64,000 bases of DNA from Kiloniella majae. GTDB taxonomy: Bacteria > Pseudomonadota > Alphaproteobacteria > Kiloniellales > Kiloniellaceae. Positions 46,012 through 55,304 of the stretch are shown here, piece by piece (the stretch's first letter is position 1; each line of letters opens with the position of its first letter). The notes beneath the pieces are model-generated. The model saw nothing but the letters and a program-made list of their open reading frames with translations. It was not told where the DNA came from and did not search any database. The position numbers and the translations under genes are program-made. The stretch is taken from assembly GCF_002118315.1 (NCBI RefSeq), contig NZ_MTSZ01000002.1, forward strand, positions 620,001-684,000, in the 5' to 3' direction.

Positions 46012-46932
46012 ATGATTCGCGTTTCCAGCTATGCCCAAAATCAACTATTACAAACCAATATGGCTACAACGCAGGCCAAGGTTTCAGACAGAACCGTTCA
46101 AATTGCGAGCGGAAAAATAACGCAGGAATATACAAATATTTCAGCTCAAGCTTTGGAATTGGTAAGCTTACAACGCGATAATGTACGAACCACACAGTTT
46201 GAACGTAACATCCAGACAACAAAAACAAGACTGGAAATTATGGATAGCAACATGACAACCATGTCAGAACGCATTACAAACTTGTTAAGTGACGTCCTAA
46301 ACGGCCTGAATAGCTCAAACATTCAGGAAATTCCATTGGAACAGTTTGCTGTGAGTTTCCGTCAGGAAATCACAGCCTTAATGAACGCTCAACACGAAGG
46401 GCGCTATCTTTTCTCTGGCAGCCTGACCGATACACCGCCCGTAGATATTAATGATCCTGCCTACACACCACAAGCAGGGCTTCCTGGCGTTTTTACAGCT
46501 GACTTCGACTATTACGACGGCGATAATGTCAAACTAAGCAATCGAATTGACCAAGATGCCACCCTCACCTATGGCATTACAGCAGATGATCCGACATTCG
46601 AAAAACTTCTCAGAAGTCTTGCCTATGTCGAGTATGCGGGAACGAACAATGATACCACCGTTCTACAGGAAGCATATAACCTACTCCAGACTTCGCTAGA
46701 TGGCGTTGCTTCATTCCGAAGCCAAATCGGCGCACAGTTAACTGTTTTAGAGGGTGCAAACAAAAATCACGCCGACTTTAAAACATATGTGCAAAATACA
46801 ATTTCTGGCATTGAAGACGTTGATGTCGCAGAAGCGACGAGTAAACTAGCCTTTGATCAGGTACAGCTTCAGGCCTCATATATCAGCTTGACACGAATAA
46901 ACGAGACAACCCTTTTAAATTACCTTAGATAA
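46012..46932 (+). CDS. flgL: Flagellar hook-associated protein 3, FlgL
   Basis: 306 residues, flagellin-like. N-terminus RVSSYAQNQLLQTNMATTQA, C-terminus IEDVDVAEATSKLAFDQVQL. Second hook-filament junction protein. Starts 11 nt after flgK behind AAGGAG. Confidence 0.94.
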   Translation: MIRVSSYAQNQLLQTNMATTQAKVSDRTVQIASGKITQEYTNISAQALELVSLQRDNVRTTQFERNIQTTKTRLEIMDSNMTTMSERITNLLSDVLNGLNSSNIQEIPLEQFAVSFRQEITALMNAQHEGRYLFSGSLTDTPPVDINDPAYTPQAGLPGVFTADFDYYDGDNVKLSNRIDQDATLTYGITADDPTFEKLLRSLAYVEYAGTNNDTTVLQEAYNLLQTSLDGVASFRSQIGAQLTVLEGANKNHADFKTYVQNTISGIEDVDVAEATSKLAFDQVQLQASYISLTRINETTLLNYLR

Positions 46933-46997
46933 GTCTTTGTGATTTCACGCTTACTATTCGTTAATCATGGTTGCCTATTGTGACTAGAGAGACCATT

Positions 46998-47507
46998 ATG
47001 TTGGACTTGGAAACAAATTATAAAGTTCAGAATTTTGCCGGGATCACAATGCCGAAGGCCGAGGAAGTGTCAAATAACGTTATAACGCTGAAAACCCGCT
47101 TTGGGGTGATGGAAATAGACCGCGATAAAACCATCAAAGTTCCGAAAGGTATTGTCGGTTTTTCTGAGTACAAAGAGTATGGTTTGTCAGTTCCATCACA
47201 TACAGTGCTGGACGGCTATATGCTTTTGCAGTCCATTGATGAAGCAGATTTGACTTTTATTCTAAAACCGTACGACTTAGCCAGTGGAGAGATAGAAGAC
47301 AAAGATCTCGCTGGGGCAATGAACCAATATGCTATTGCACCGGAAAACCTTGCCGTGATGTTAGTTACAACTTTACGCCAAACGCCGAATGCCATTCAAA
47401 AAACCGTTAACTTACGGGCCCCTGTTTTTATAGATACTGAAAATAAACAGGCTTGGCAGCATATTTTAAACTCTGAAAAATATAATGTTCGCCACGCGGT
47501 AAACTAG
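46998..47507 (+). CDS. fliW: Flagellar assembly factor FliW (CsrA antagonist)
   Basis: 169 residues from the ATG at 46998, which follows AGAGAG; a TTG at 46971 is in frame but lacks support. Core: TLKTRFGVMEIDRDKTIKVP then KGIVGFSEYKEYGL, and the C-terminal NLRAPVFIDTENKQAWQ. FliW binds CsrA and flagellin, releasing flagellin mRNA from CsrA when flagellin is low in the cell. Encoded at the end of the hook-filament operon, with csrA in the same cluster. Confidence 0.92.
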   Translation: MLDLETNYKVQNFAGITMPKAEEVSNNVITLKTRFGVMEIDRDKTIKVPKGIVGFSEYKEYGLSVPSHTVLDGYMLLQSIDEADLTFILKPYDLASGEIEDKDLAGAMNQYAIAPENLAVMLVTTLRQTPNAIQKTVNLRAPVFIDTENKQAWQHILNSEKYNVRHAVN

Positions 47508-47552
47508 TGTCTGTAAAGGCACGCGCGAAACTAGAAACCGGGGGTATATAGG

Positions 47553-48446
47553 GTGAAAGGGATTATATTAGCTGGTGGAACAGGTAGTCGCCTTTACCCT
47601 ATAACACGCGTAGTTAGTAAACAGTTGTTACCTGTTTACGATAAACCAATGATATACTTTCCCCTCACAACTCTGATGTTATCTGGAATCAGAGACATCC
47701 AAATCATTACAACAAAAGAACACCAGCAAGCATTCCAAACCTTATTGGGAAATGGGCATCAGTGGGGGATTAACATTTCTTGGTGCGTTCAGGATGAACC
47801 CAATGGGATAGCAGAAGCATTTATCTTATCTGAAGACTTCATCGGCGATGATCACTGCACCCTCGCCCTAGGAGATAACATTCTGTTTGGAAATGGCTTA
47901 GTTGGTCTATTACAATCCATTATGAAACCCACGTTAGGGGCCACAGTTTTTGCTTATCGTGTTAAAGACCCAGAAAACTATGGTGTCGTTTCCTTCAACA
48001 ATGAGGGGCTTGGAATCGATATTGAAGAAAAACCCAAACACCCAAAATCCAATTACGCCCTTATCGGCTTATATTGTTATGATAATAATGTCGTAAAAAT
48101 AGCAAGAGACGTAAAACCCACGCTCAATAATGAAAAGCACATAACTGATATTAACAATCACTATTTAAAACAGGGCAATCTTCATGTCCAAAGTCTTGGT
48201 CGGGGGTATGCATGGCTTGATGCAGGAACTGTTGAATCGCTACACAATGCTTCAGCTTTTGTACGGTCAGTCGAAAGTCGCCAAGGAATTAAAATAGCCT
48301 GCCCAGAAGAAATTGCCTGGCGTATGGGATACATTACCGATAGTGACTTGAATATTTTAGCAGAAAACTTAATTTCTAGTGGATATGGACATTATCTAAA
48401 AGAAATTTTACTCGAAGACAGGAAAAAGTATGACATTATCAACTGA
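47553..48446 (+). CDS. rfbA: Glucose-1-phosphate thymidylyltransferase
   Basis: 297 residues, GTG start. Makes dTDP-glucose, the entry point for deoxy- and amino-deoxy sugars. N-terminal nucleotide-binding signature MKGIILAGGTGSRLYPIT and the family stretches KQLLPVYDKPMIYFPL, EKPKHPKSNYALIGLY and YAWLDAGTVESL. rfbB/C/D are not in the window. Its place after fliW and before the glycosylation genes suggests it supplies flagellin glycan sugar. Confidence 0.94.
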   Translation: MKGIILAGGTGSRLYPITRVVSKQLLPVYDKPMIYFPLTTLMLSGIRDIQIITTKEHQQAFQTLLGNGHQWGINISWCVQDEPNGIAEAFILSEDFIGDDHCTLALGDNILFGNGLVGLLQSIMKPTLGATVFAYRVKDPENYGVVSFNNEGLGIDIEEKPKHPKSNYALIGLYCYDNNVVKIARDVKPTLNNEKHITDINNHYLKQGNLHVQSLGRGYAWLDAGTVESLHNASAFVRSVESRQGIKIACPEEIAWRMGYITDSDLNILAENLISSGYGHYLKEILLEDRKKYDIIN

Positions 48447-48680
48447 TCAAATCCTCAAAGCAAATTGAACCACTTACTGACTAATGTCGGTAAGTTTCCG
48501 TGAAGAGTGCAACTTCAGGCATGGTAAGATGGCCCCATCTGTTACATTCCCGCTTGTTTTTCAGAAGTACCCCCAAGCCTAGAGAGCGCGCCCTCTTCAG
48601 ATATCGTTTCATCATCATGCGCGATGAGCTTGACTTAAGCCACTGCATTACATTTGGCAGCGATAGATAATTGATTCTCA
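48447..48680. other. Unassigned spacer between rfbA and methyltransferase gene
   Basis: A stem-loop CTTACTGAC / GTCGGTAAG with loop TAAT (48473-48494) follows rfbA and could end it. A minus-strand open frame of 66 codons (48481-48681) starts with TTG inside the methyltransferase stop, has no ribosome site and matches no family I recognise. The stretch may be gene debris. Confidence 0.4.
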
Positions 48681-49418
48681 ATCACCTTTTCCACAAACCA
48701 GCATTATGCTCGAACAAAGATCAGGGTACACTTGCCCCAATTGATAACAACCTTCAAGATACTCTTTTGATACAATGTCAGTTTGAAGAAGTTGATCCCA
48801 TTGAAAGTTAGCGAGCGCTTTAAAGAAAATACCTGTTCGCTGATATATTTTGAGTCCGGCTTTAGCTGCATCCCGTTCCAGAGTATCCAAACCATAAGTA
48901 ATCCTGTGACCATGCTCGGATTCACCGGGAGTAACAGCTGAATTATGATCAACAATTCCCATCTTTACTGCAATTTGTCTTGATGGCGCATTAGCATTTG
49001 GGCAAATCAGGAAAAATCGTCCTTCATCAGACAAAAAATCTTTATTAATCTTGCCTAGAACCTCAACTGGATCATCTAGATGCTCGAGGACATGTGTTAA
49101 AATGATATTATCAAATCTCTTTACCGGATTGAAGTTCTCAATCAGTACGTTTTCGAGCTCAACTTGCGACTTTACACTATCATTGACATTACGCATTGCA
49201 TCAGACGAGGCCTCAACACAAGTTACGGCTGAAAACAAATTCAAATCCAGCAGTAACTTAGTAAGATGCCCTTCATAACTCCCCAACTCAAGCAAACTCC
49301 CCGCTTTCATAAAAGGTAACATTGAGCGCACCATAAAGGGATGCATTACATCATAGTCAAAGCCATAAAAATATTGTCTCTCGGCGTTATTTTCTTGTTC
49401 TCTATTATAATCCCTCAT
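48678..49418 (-). CDS. Class I SAM-dependent methyltransferase
   Basis: 246 residues. Motif I is SLLELGSYEGHLTKLLLDL, motif II/post-I CVEASSDAM, motif IV NIILTHVLEHLDDPVEVLGK. Rossmann-fold methyltransferase of the UbiE/type-11 kind. Last gene of the minus-strand sugar operon (formyltransferase, two beta-propellers, methyltransferase), so it probably O- or N-methylates a glycan residue. Substrate not determinable. Confidence 0.85.
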   Translation of the reverse strand: MRDYNREQENNAERQYFYGFDYDVMHPFMVRSMLPFMKAGSLLELGSYEGHLTKLLLDLNLFSAVTCVEASSDAMRNVNDSVKSQVELENVLIENFNPVKRFDNIILTHVLEHLDDPVEVLGKINKDFLSDEGRFFLICPNANAPSRQIAVKMGIVDHNSAVTPGESEHGHRITYGLDTLERDAAKAGLKIYQRTGIFFKALANFQWDQLLQTDIVSKEYLEGCYQLGQVYPDLCSSIMLVCGKGD

Positions 49419-49430
49419 GATCCCCCCTTG

Positions 49431-50384
49431 TTAAAATTTAATTTTTGCAACACCAAAACCATTTTCACCAAAATTGTTTCCATTATAGGCACAATATAAC
49501 TCATTATTAAGTACAAAGAGATTAGGATAACACTGCATCTCGAGATCCCATTCTCGGCGTAAAACACTCCCCTCAAAGAATGTATCATCCCGAACCCAGG
49601 AAGTCAGATCACTCGACGATGCATAACCTAGTTTATAAGCTCTTTCTCCACCAAGTCTAAAATCAAAAACATCTCTATGGCAAAAAATCATATGATACTT
49701 ACCGCGATAATATGCCACTGATGGTAAAGCCTGACACTCTTCTTTTCTGACAGGATCAATAATAAAATGTCCAGATCGTGACCAGGAGACCCGATCATCA
49801 GACGTTGCTTTTGCAATTTTGTAGTGTCTTTGAGGAATCTTCTGGCTCGTTTTGGTTAACCAGCGGTCTCCAAAAATATACCACATATGCCATTGCCCAT
49901 TAAAGGCTCGGACGAAAGCATCCCCAACCATAAAAGGTTCACTGTAATTCGATGACATTATAGGACCAGGGTAACATTTCTTAAAATGATAACCGTCCTT
50001 GCTTGTAGCCATGCCAATGGACATGTCGATATCAACACTCGACCGTCGGCTCCATCCAGTGGTATAAGCGGTATACCCGTCTTCAGTCGCAGTGACACTG
50101 AAGGGAAAAATACCATGCTCATCAAACGTTCCAAGATCACCAACATCAAGAATGTGCTCTGACGAATATCTAATTATTGACGTTAAGTTTTGATCAAACT
50201 CCACCCAATAAGGCCTGGAAAGCCATTTATTATTTTTATCTTTTACCTGCGATGTGAAATAAAAAATAACACTCTTTTCTTTGACAATTGCTTGTGGAGA
50301 TTTCGCAAATGAAAGATTTTCATCAATTTTTTTAAGATCTTCTGTATTAAAAAGTAAGCCCAAATTCTCCCATTTGGTCATCAA
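49431..50384 (-). CDS. Beta-propeller glycosidase-like protein (GH43/GH130-like), copy 2
   Basis: 317 residues, no signal peptide. Repeated blade-like strands with Trp/Tyr and Asp/Glu, for example GWSRRSSVDIDMSIGMATSK, SEPFMVGDAFVRAFNGQWHM and YRGKYHMIFCHRDVFDFR. Paralogous throughout to the next gene. The five-bladed propeller fold is that of glycosidases/phosphorylases of GH43, GH32, GH130 type. Cytosolic and within a sugar operon, so it may act on activated or assembled glycan. Starts 4 nt inside the upstream gene. Activity inferred. Confidence 0.68.
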   Translation of the reverse strand: MMTKWENLGLLFNTEDLKKIDENLSFAKSPQAIVKEKSVIFYFTSQVKDKNNKWLSRPYWVEFDQNLTSIIRYSSEHILDVGDLGTFDEHGIFPFSVTATEDGYTAYTTGWSRRSSVDIDMSIGMATSKDGYHFKKCYPGPIMSSNYSEPFMVGDAFVRAFNGQWHMWYIFGDRWLTKTSQKIPQRHYKIAKATSDDRVSWSRSGHFIIDPVRKEECQALPSVAYYRGKYHMIFCHRDVFDFRLGGERAYKLGYASSSDLTSWVRDDTFFEGSVLRREWDLEMQCYPNLFVLNNELYCAYNGNNFGENGFGVAKIKF

Positions 50385-51352
50385 AAACCCTCTATTTCCG
50401 CCAAGCCTATACCCGTTTTTCCATTTCCATTACCACCATACAGTAGATAAATTCTTCCATTCACCTCAAAGCAATGCGGATACGCAACCATCTCGCTATC
50501 CCAACCAACATCACTTCGGTCCAAGTCAGAAATTTTCTCATCATCGCGACGCCATTCCATAAGGTCCGGCGATGTCGCATAACCGATCCGATAACTATTA
50601 TCTGGATTGTTTCGAAAATCAAAAGCATCTCGATAACAGTAAAACATGTGATAGAGCCCTTTTTTATAAAAAATGTCCGGGCAAGCTTGTGCTTCCTCCC
50701 TCCCCAAACGATCTTCTATAATATTCCTCTCAAGTCTATCCCAGGAAACCAAATCATCAGAAAAAGCTATTCTGAGCTTATAAATAATCTCAGGCCGCCC
50801 CTGCTCATCGACGACCCATTTTACACCCGATGTATAAGAAAGAACGTATCGACCATTAAAACGTCTCAACTTAGGAGATGTTATAACGAACGGTTCAGAA
50901 CAATATGGCGATAAAACAGGCCCACACCCCAACTTTTGGAACGTTCTTCCTCTATCACGACTTTTAGCTATGCCAATGGAAATATTAAACGGCACTGAAC
51001 TGCACCTGGTCCACCCACCGTATGCAGCAACAATATCTTCACCGTCCTTCAAAACACTGACAGGGTAAGTTCCAAATTCGTCAAATTCACCTAGACCTCC
51101 CAGCTCGAGGCAAGGGGCACTCGAAATACCAATAATTTCTGATAAATTGTCTTTATTTAAATCAATAAACGCCATTCGACTTACATACATATTATCTGTA
51201 TCTGGCTTCCCACGAGTACAAAAATAAACTCGAACTTTATCATTAAAAACCAATGCATTAGGAGCTTGAGCAAAATCGATCATCCAATCAGGCGTTTCAA
51301 GATAATCTGCTGGGTTAAAAATAACGCCCATTTTATGTACTTGGAAATTCAT
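50381..51352 (-). CDS. Beta-propeller glycosidase-like protein (GH43/GH130-like), copy 1
   Basis: 323 residues. Same architecture as its downstream paralogue: N-terminal GVIFNPADYLETPDWMIDFA, then GLGEFDEFGTYPVSV, GGWTRCSSVPFNISIGIAKS, CSEPFVITSPKLRRFNGRYV, MFYCYRDAFDFR, and GGNGNGKTGIGLAEIE. Shared acidic and Arg positions between both copies suggest a retained active site. Overlaps the formyltransferase stop by 4 nt and the paralogue by 4 nt. Enzyme activity not proven by sequence. Confidence 0.68.
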   Translation of the reverse strand: MNFQVHKMGVIFNPADYLETPDWMIDFAQAPNALVFNDKVRVYFCTRGKPDTDNMYVSRMAFIDLNKDNLSEIIGISSAPCLELGGLGEFDEFGTYPVSVLKDGEDIVAAYGGWTRCSSVPFNISIGIAKSRDRGRTFQKLGCGPVLSPYCSEPFVITSPKLRRFNGRYVLSYTSGVKWVVDEQGRPEIIYKLRIAFSDDLVSWDRLERNIIEDRLGREEAQACPDIFYKKGLYHMFYCYRDAFDFRNNPDNSYRIGYATSPDLMEWRRDDEKISDLDRSDVGWDSEMVAYPHCFEVNGRIYLLYGGNGNGKTGIGLAEIEGF

Positions 51353-51963
51353 TGAACCCTCGTATAAGAAGTATAGATAAGTTTTAATGCAGTTATTAAA
51401 TTTGGCCCTTCTAAATCAAAAATCCTCCCGCCAAGCTCCCAAGCTGTTTCATTTGGCAAAACATTAAGTTTTTTTTGACTAATAATTTCACCCGCATCAA
51501 CATCTTCCGTAACGTAATGAACGGTACAGCCCGCGATCTGCTCTTTGTTCTTCAAAACGGCTTCTTGTACTTTTACACCATACATCCCAATCCCCCCATA
51601 ATCTGGTAAAAGAGAAGGGTGTGTATTAATGATTATTTTTCTTTTTGCTTCTTCAATAAAACACGCAGGTAAAATAGGCATAAATCCAGCCAAGATAAAA
51701 ACATCAATGGCATCAATAAGATCATTATCAAAAACCAAATCATAACTGATTTTTTGATTTACCTTAGATAAAAGTAAGTGAGGAATATTGGCTCGTTTGG
51801 CATGGTTCAGAGCATCACAAACTTTATCAACAATAACTAGTTTAATTGTAAAGTAATCGCCCCCCAAATTATCTATTAGATATTTTAGATTACCACCACC
51901 GCCTGAACAAAAAACAGCTACTCCAAGAGGTAACATAGGTTTACTAGATATAGCCTGTGACAC
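51349..51963 (-). CDS. PurN-like formyltransferase in glycosylation island
   Basis: 204 residues. Formyltransferase fold with the folate-site loop FCSGGGGNLKYLID, the catalytic stretch IINTHPSLLPDYGG (Asn and His) and YVTEDVDAGEII (Asp). All three catalytic residues of the PurN/sugar-formyltransferase group are present. The canonical GAR transformylase reads NIHPSLLP; here it is NTHPSLLP. Context in a sugar operon suggests N-formylation of an amino sugar with 10-formyl-tetrahydrofolate, but a second PurN cannot be excluded. First gene of its operon. Confidence 0.8.
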   Translation of the reverse strand: MSQAISSKPMLPLGVAVFCSGGGGNLKYLIDNLGGDYFTIKLVIVDKVCDALNHAKRANIPHLLLSKVNQKISYDLVFDNDLIDAIDVFILAGFMPILPACFIEEAKRKIIINTHPSLLPDYGGIGMYGVKVQEAVLKNKEQIAGCTVHYVTEDVDAGEIISQKKLNVLPNETAWELGGRIFDLEGPNLITALKLIYTSYTRVQ

Positions 51964-52090
51964 AACATTCTAACCAATTATATAAGAGATAAAAAACTTC
52001 ATATGATAAAGCTGAACAAATCTTCATTCAGATATGCTTTCTACTTATCACATTGTGGTAATGAATATACCAAGCTATGAAGCTCACATA

Positions 52091-52789
52091 TCATATTAAT
52101 TCGTATTTCAACAAAATATCATCCTTGATATGGCAACATGCATTAAACATCAGGACATCAATGATTGATAACCATGGAATAAAAGTATTTGAGAACTGAG
52201 CATATGAAATAGGTTTACTAAGTACAAAACTTAAATCTATTCCCATACGAGAAAAATCTTCTTTAGAATAAAGCTCTTGGCCACCAATTGCATTCACATA
52301 CTCAGTCGCCTGAACAGCCTTACAAATAGAAAAAATCTTGTCCTGCCCTTTAAGATTATGATCAATATCAATCTCTGAGCTAATCAATATTTTGGTATCG
52401 AGATTTAATTCATCGCTGACCTTGCATATCGAAGAATGAAGAAACTTAAAAAGATTTTGTTCATCATTTTCAATAATATCCGACACCATAGAGTAAGCAG
52501 GTTTAAAATAGGGGGCTTTTCTATATGCCTCTTTAATCTGGTTAAGAAACTTAATACGATTAAACGAAGGAGCAATCGATCTATCTCGAATTTCACAAAA
52601 ATCTGATTGCTTGGTTAGCGGTAATGAAATTTGAAAATCCGAATGATCTCGAAGCAACCTATTCCGATTTATCCATCCCTTTTTGGTATATTTAATATTA
52701 TCATACAAGATAAACAGATCGACAGAATGTATTAATTGGAAATAGCCAATATAAGGAAAAAAGTATGGCTGCATTATAGCTACTTTCAT
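52091..52789 (-). CDS. WbqC family protein
   Basis: 232 residues. Family start AIMQPYFFPYIGYFQLIHS and the core VNAIGGQELYSKEDF and FIPWLSIIDVLMFN. WbqC-like proteins occur in O-antigen and flagellin glycan loci and are predicted to take part in nucleotide-sugar acylation or transfer; the reaction is not established. Stands between the formyltransferase operon and the OGT gene. Confidence 0.88.
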   Translation of the reverse strand: MKVAIMQPYFFPYIGYFQLIHSVDLFILYDNIKYTKKGWINRNRLLRDHSDFQISLPLTKQSDFCEIRDRSIAPSFNRIKFLNQIKEAYRKAPYFKPAYSMVSDIIENDEQNLFKFLHSSICKVSDELNLDTKILISSEIDIDHNLKGQDKIFSICKAVQATEYVNAIGGQELYSKEDFSRMGIDLSFVLSKPISYAQFSNTFIPWLSIIDVLMFNACCHIKDDILLKYELI

Positions 52790-52861
52790 AAGAAAAAAAA
52801 TCTCCCCGATGAAATTAACACTATTCTACGCTCCTCTTTCCACTAACTCCTACTATAAATT

Positions 52862-55216
52862 TTATTCCTCCAAAGGAATATGAGAAGGTGCTTCACCATT
52901 ACAGTACTTTGACCACATCTTCTCAAAGGCATTTTCTAAAGAAGCGCACACCTTTGCCCCATTTGCAGAGACTTCGCTTAAGAAAAACGCCCTTAAAGAT
53001 AAACGTCTACTCTCCAAAATCTCAACATTTTTTGCAGCCCATACTGCCCGTTCAACATACTGTTCTAAAGAAGAGGCAATCATCTCCTCCTGACCGAAGA
53101 AACGCAGTAAAGAAGCACCTATATTTTCATGAAAAGCACGCTCTTTTGCTAGAGCAATAAAGTTTCGCCCCATATAAAGAAGGTCAAGTGACGTAGAAGC
53201 ACCATTATACGGGAAAGGATCCAGACCGATATCAAACTCATTCATTTCTTCTAAATACTCTAGGAAATGTGAACGCGCCTTCAATATCAGTCTATCTCTT
53301 TCAATACCTAGGCGATCAATGCATTCATAGAGGTCATTAGTAAATTTATCTCCCTCCAGATTATCAACTTTAATCATTAGCCTGGATTCAGGTACTTGCT
53401 GTAAAATTTCCCCCCACGTCTCTATACACACCGAGGTAGCTTTTCCAGCCCGATTAAAATTGGCAAATGTAATATACCCATTTTTCTTATACGGAAGTTC
53501 CCTAGAGAGTATCGCCTCAGACCCCTCACGAAGGTTATAACTCGTATAGCCAGCAACATGAGCAAGCTTCTCAACAAAGAGATCTTCATACTCTAATGGC
53601 ACGGATAAGGGTTGAGTAATATAATAATCAATACTATCTAGCCCAGTTGTCGCAGGGTAGCCAATATAACTCGCTTGTATTGGGGCAGGTTTATAACTTA
53701 GCGCCTTCAGACGATTACTTGCAGTATGGCCAGATAAATCGACAAGAATATGGATTTGATCATCAACAATTTGCTCACATAACTTATCATCTGACAATCC
53801 TGAGACATCTCTCCTTTTATCGTAAACTTGCTCTATTTCAGCATTAATATTTTTTGAAATATTATCTTCTCGAGATTCCTGAGAATACAAGAAAATTTCA
53901 AATTTATTCCGATCATGATGTTCTACAACAGGAAGCCAATAATATGAGACGACATGATTACCAAAATCTCCCGAAATATAACCAATACGAAGCTTTTCAA
54001 CTTTGCCAGGGTTAAACTTATAGTTCTGAACTCGCTCATCAATTGACGCAGCATGCTTATTTTGCCACTTCCGAGCCTCTTTTAAATGATCTTCGGAGGT
54101 AACGTTTTTTTCATGCAAAATGGTAAACAGAAGATTGCTATGATAATCAGATCTATCCGGGGCAAGCTCCATGGCTATCCCATAACATTCCCTGGCTTTC
54201 AGACTATCGCCCATGAGAGTGTAAGTATGACCCAAGTTATTGAAAGCATAACTATATTCAGGATTTAAATGAAGACATTCAAAGTAACACTCTAGAGCGT
54301 CACTAAGCTTACCCATACTACGAAGTGCATTACCATAATTAAATATGACATCAATATCATCAGGATCTTTTGCTCGTGCCTTTTTTAAAATCTCAACTGA
54401 CTTATCGTGTATATTCAAGCGCCCGAGCACCAGTCCATACATTTTAAGAGCAGGAAGATAGTCAGGATTTATCTCATGGGCCTTACCAGAAAATGTAAAC
54501 GCAGAATGTAGTTTAAAGTTTTTGAATGCAATAAGTGATAGTAAGTAATAATCCATTTCTGGTTGAGAGGCTTTATCAATACCTTTTCCAAGTAAAGATA
54601 CAGCTTCGTTCTCTCGACCAAGGCCATTTAGACAACTAGCAAATCCGGTTCGGATATTACTGTCATAAGGATTATCAACCAACAATCTTTTATAATACGC
54701 CAAGCCATCAGCGTGATGCCCTAGATTGACACAACACTTTGCCAATCTAGCCATTATAATGTGATTATCAGGATCTAATTCCAGTGCCTTTGTATAAGCA
54801 CCAAGGGCACCGTCATAATCTTCGAGTTTGAATACTGAGTTTCCAAGTTGTTCATATCCTTCAAAAAAATCTTCTTTAAAATGCACACAATGAGAAAAAC
54901 ACTCAACAGCAAGATTATCTAAATCATGCTGTTGAAAGAAAACTCCGAAGTTATAATAATCCGAATATCTGACAGAAGATAATTTTGACAACTCATCAAA
55001 TTTTAACCGAAATAGCTCTTCGTTACTTTGAATGAGTGCATCAATTGATTCTGTAAATAAAAAAACAGGGTGTTTATTCTTTTTTTTTAAATTTTTTTTT
55101 GCAATTTCGGATGCGCTATTAAATTCTTTATTCATTAAATATTGCAAAGCTTCTTCTGCAGCTTTTTCAACTTTAAAGTTGAATTTCTTTCCCTGCTTCA
55201 CCTGATCCCCACACAT
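52862..55216 (-). CDS. TPR-containing O-linked glycosyltransferase (GT41, OGT/SPINDLY type)
   Basis: 784 residues. The N-terminal half (about 15-375) consists of ten or so TPR repeats (for example AYTKALELDPDNHIIMARLA, SYAFNNLGHTYTLMGDSLKA). The C-terminal half is a GT41 domain: LRIGYISGDFGNHVVSYYWL, DLSGHTASNRLKALSYKPAP, IQASYIGYPATTGLDSIDYY, and FDIGLDPFPYNGASTSLDLL. These enzymes glycosylate Ser/Thr of cytosolic proteins. Placed just upstream of fliS-fliD-flagellin genes, so flagellin is the likely acceptor. Confidence 0.9.
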   Translation of the reverse strand: MCGDQVKQGKKFNFKVEKAAEEALQYLMNKEFNSASEIAKKNLKKKNKHPVFLFTESIDALIQSNEELFRLKFDELSKLSSVRYSDYYNFGVFFQQHDLDNLAVECFSHCVHFKEDFFEGYEQLGNSVFKLEDYDGALGAYTKALELDPDNHIIMARLAKCCVNLGHHADGLAYYKRLLVDNPYDSNIRTGFASCLNGLGRENEAVSLLGKGIDKASQPEMDYYLLSLIAFKNFKLHSAFTFSGKAHEINPDYLPALKMYGLVLGRLNIHDKSVEILKKARAKDPDDIDVIFNYGNALRSMGKLSDALECYFECLHLNPEYSYAFNNLGHTYTLMGDSLKARECYGIAMELAPDRSDYHSNLLFTILHEKNVTSEDHLKEARKWQNKHAASIDERVQNYKFNPGKVEKLRIGYISGDFGNHVVSYYWLPVVEHHDRNKFEIFLYSQESREDNISKNINAEIEQVYDKRRDVSGLSDDKLCEQIVDDQIHILVDLSGHTASNRLKALSYKPAPIQASYIGYPATTGLDSIDYYITQPLSVPLEYEDLFVEKLAHVAGYTSYNLREGSEAILSRELPYKKNGYITFANFNRAGKATSVCIETWGEILQQVPESRLMIKVDNLEGDKFTNDLYECIDRLGIERDRLILKARSHFLEYLEEMNEFDIGLDPFPYNGASTSLDLLYMGRNFIALAKERAFHENIGASLLRFFGQEEMIASSLEQYVERAVWAAKNVEILESRRLSLRAFFLSEVSANGAKVCASLENAFEKMWSKYCNGEAPSHIPLEE

Positions 55217-55304
55217 TGATTTTATTTAGATACAACAGTAAAAATAATAAAGAAAAAGCTTACATACTGTTTTATAACGTGGAATTACAATATATCTCTT
55301 AAGT

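Noticed and set aside
48481-48681. 66-codon minus-strand frame between rfbA and the methyltransferase gene
   Set aside because: TTG start inside the preceding stop, no ribosome site, no recognisable family; kept only as an unassigned stretch.
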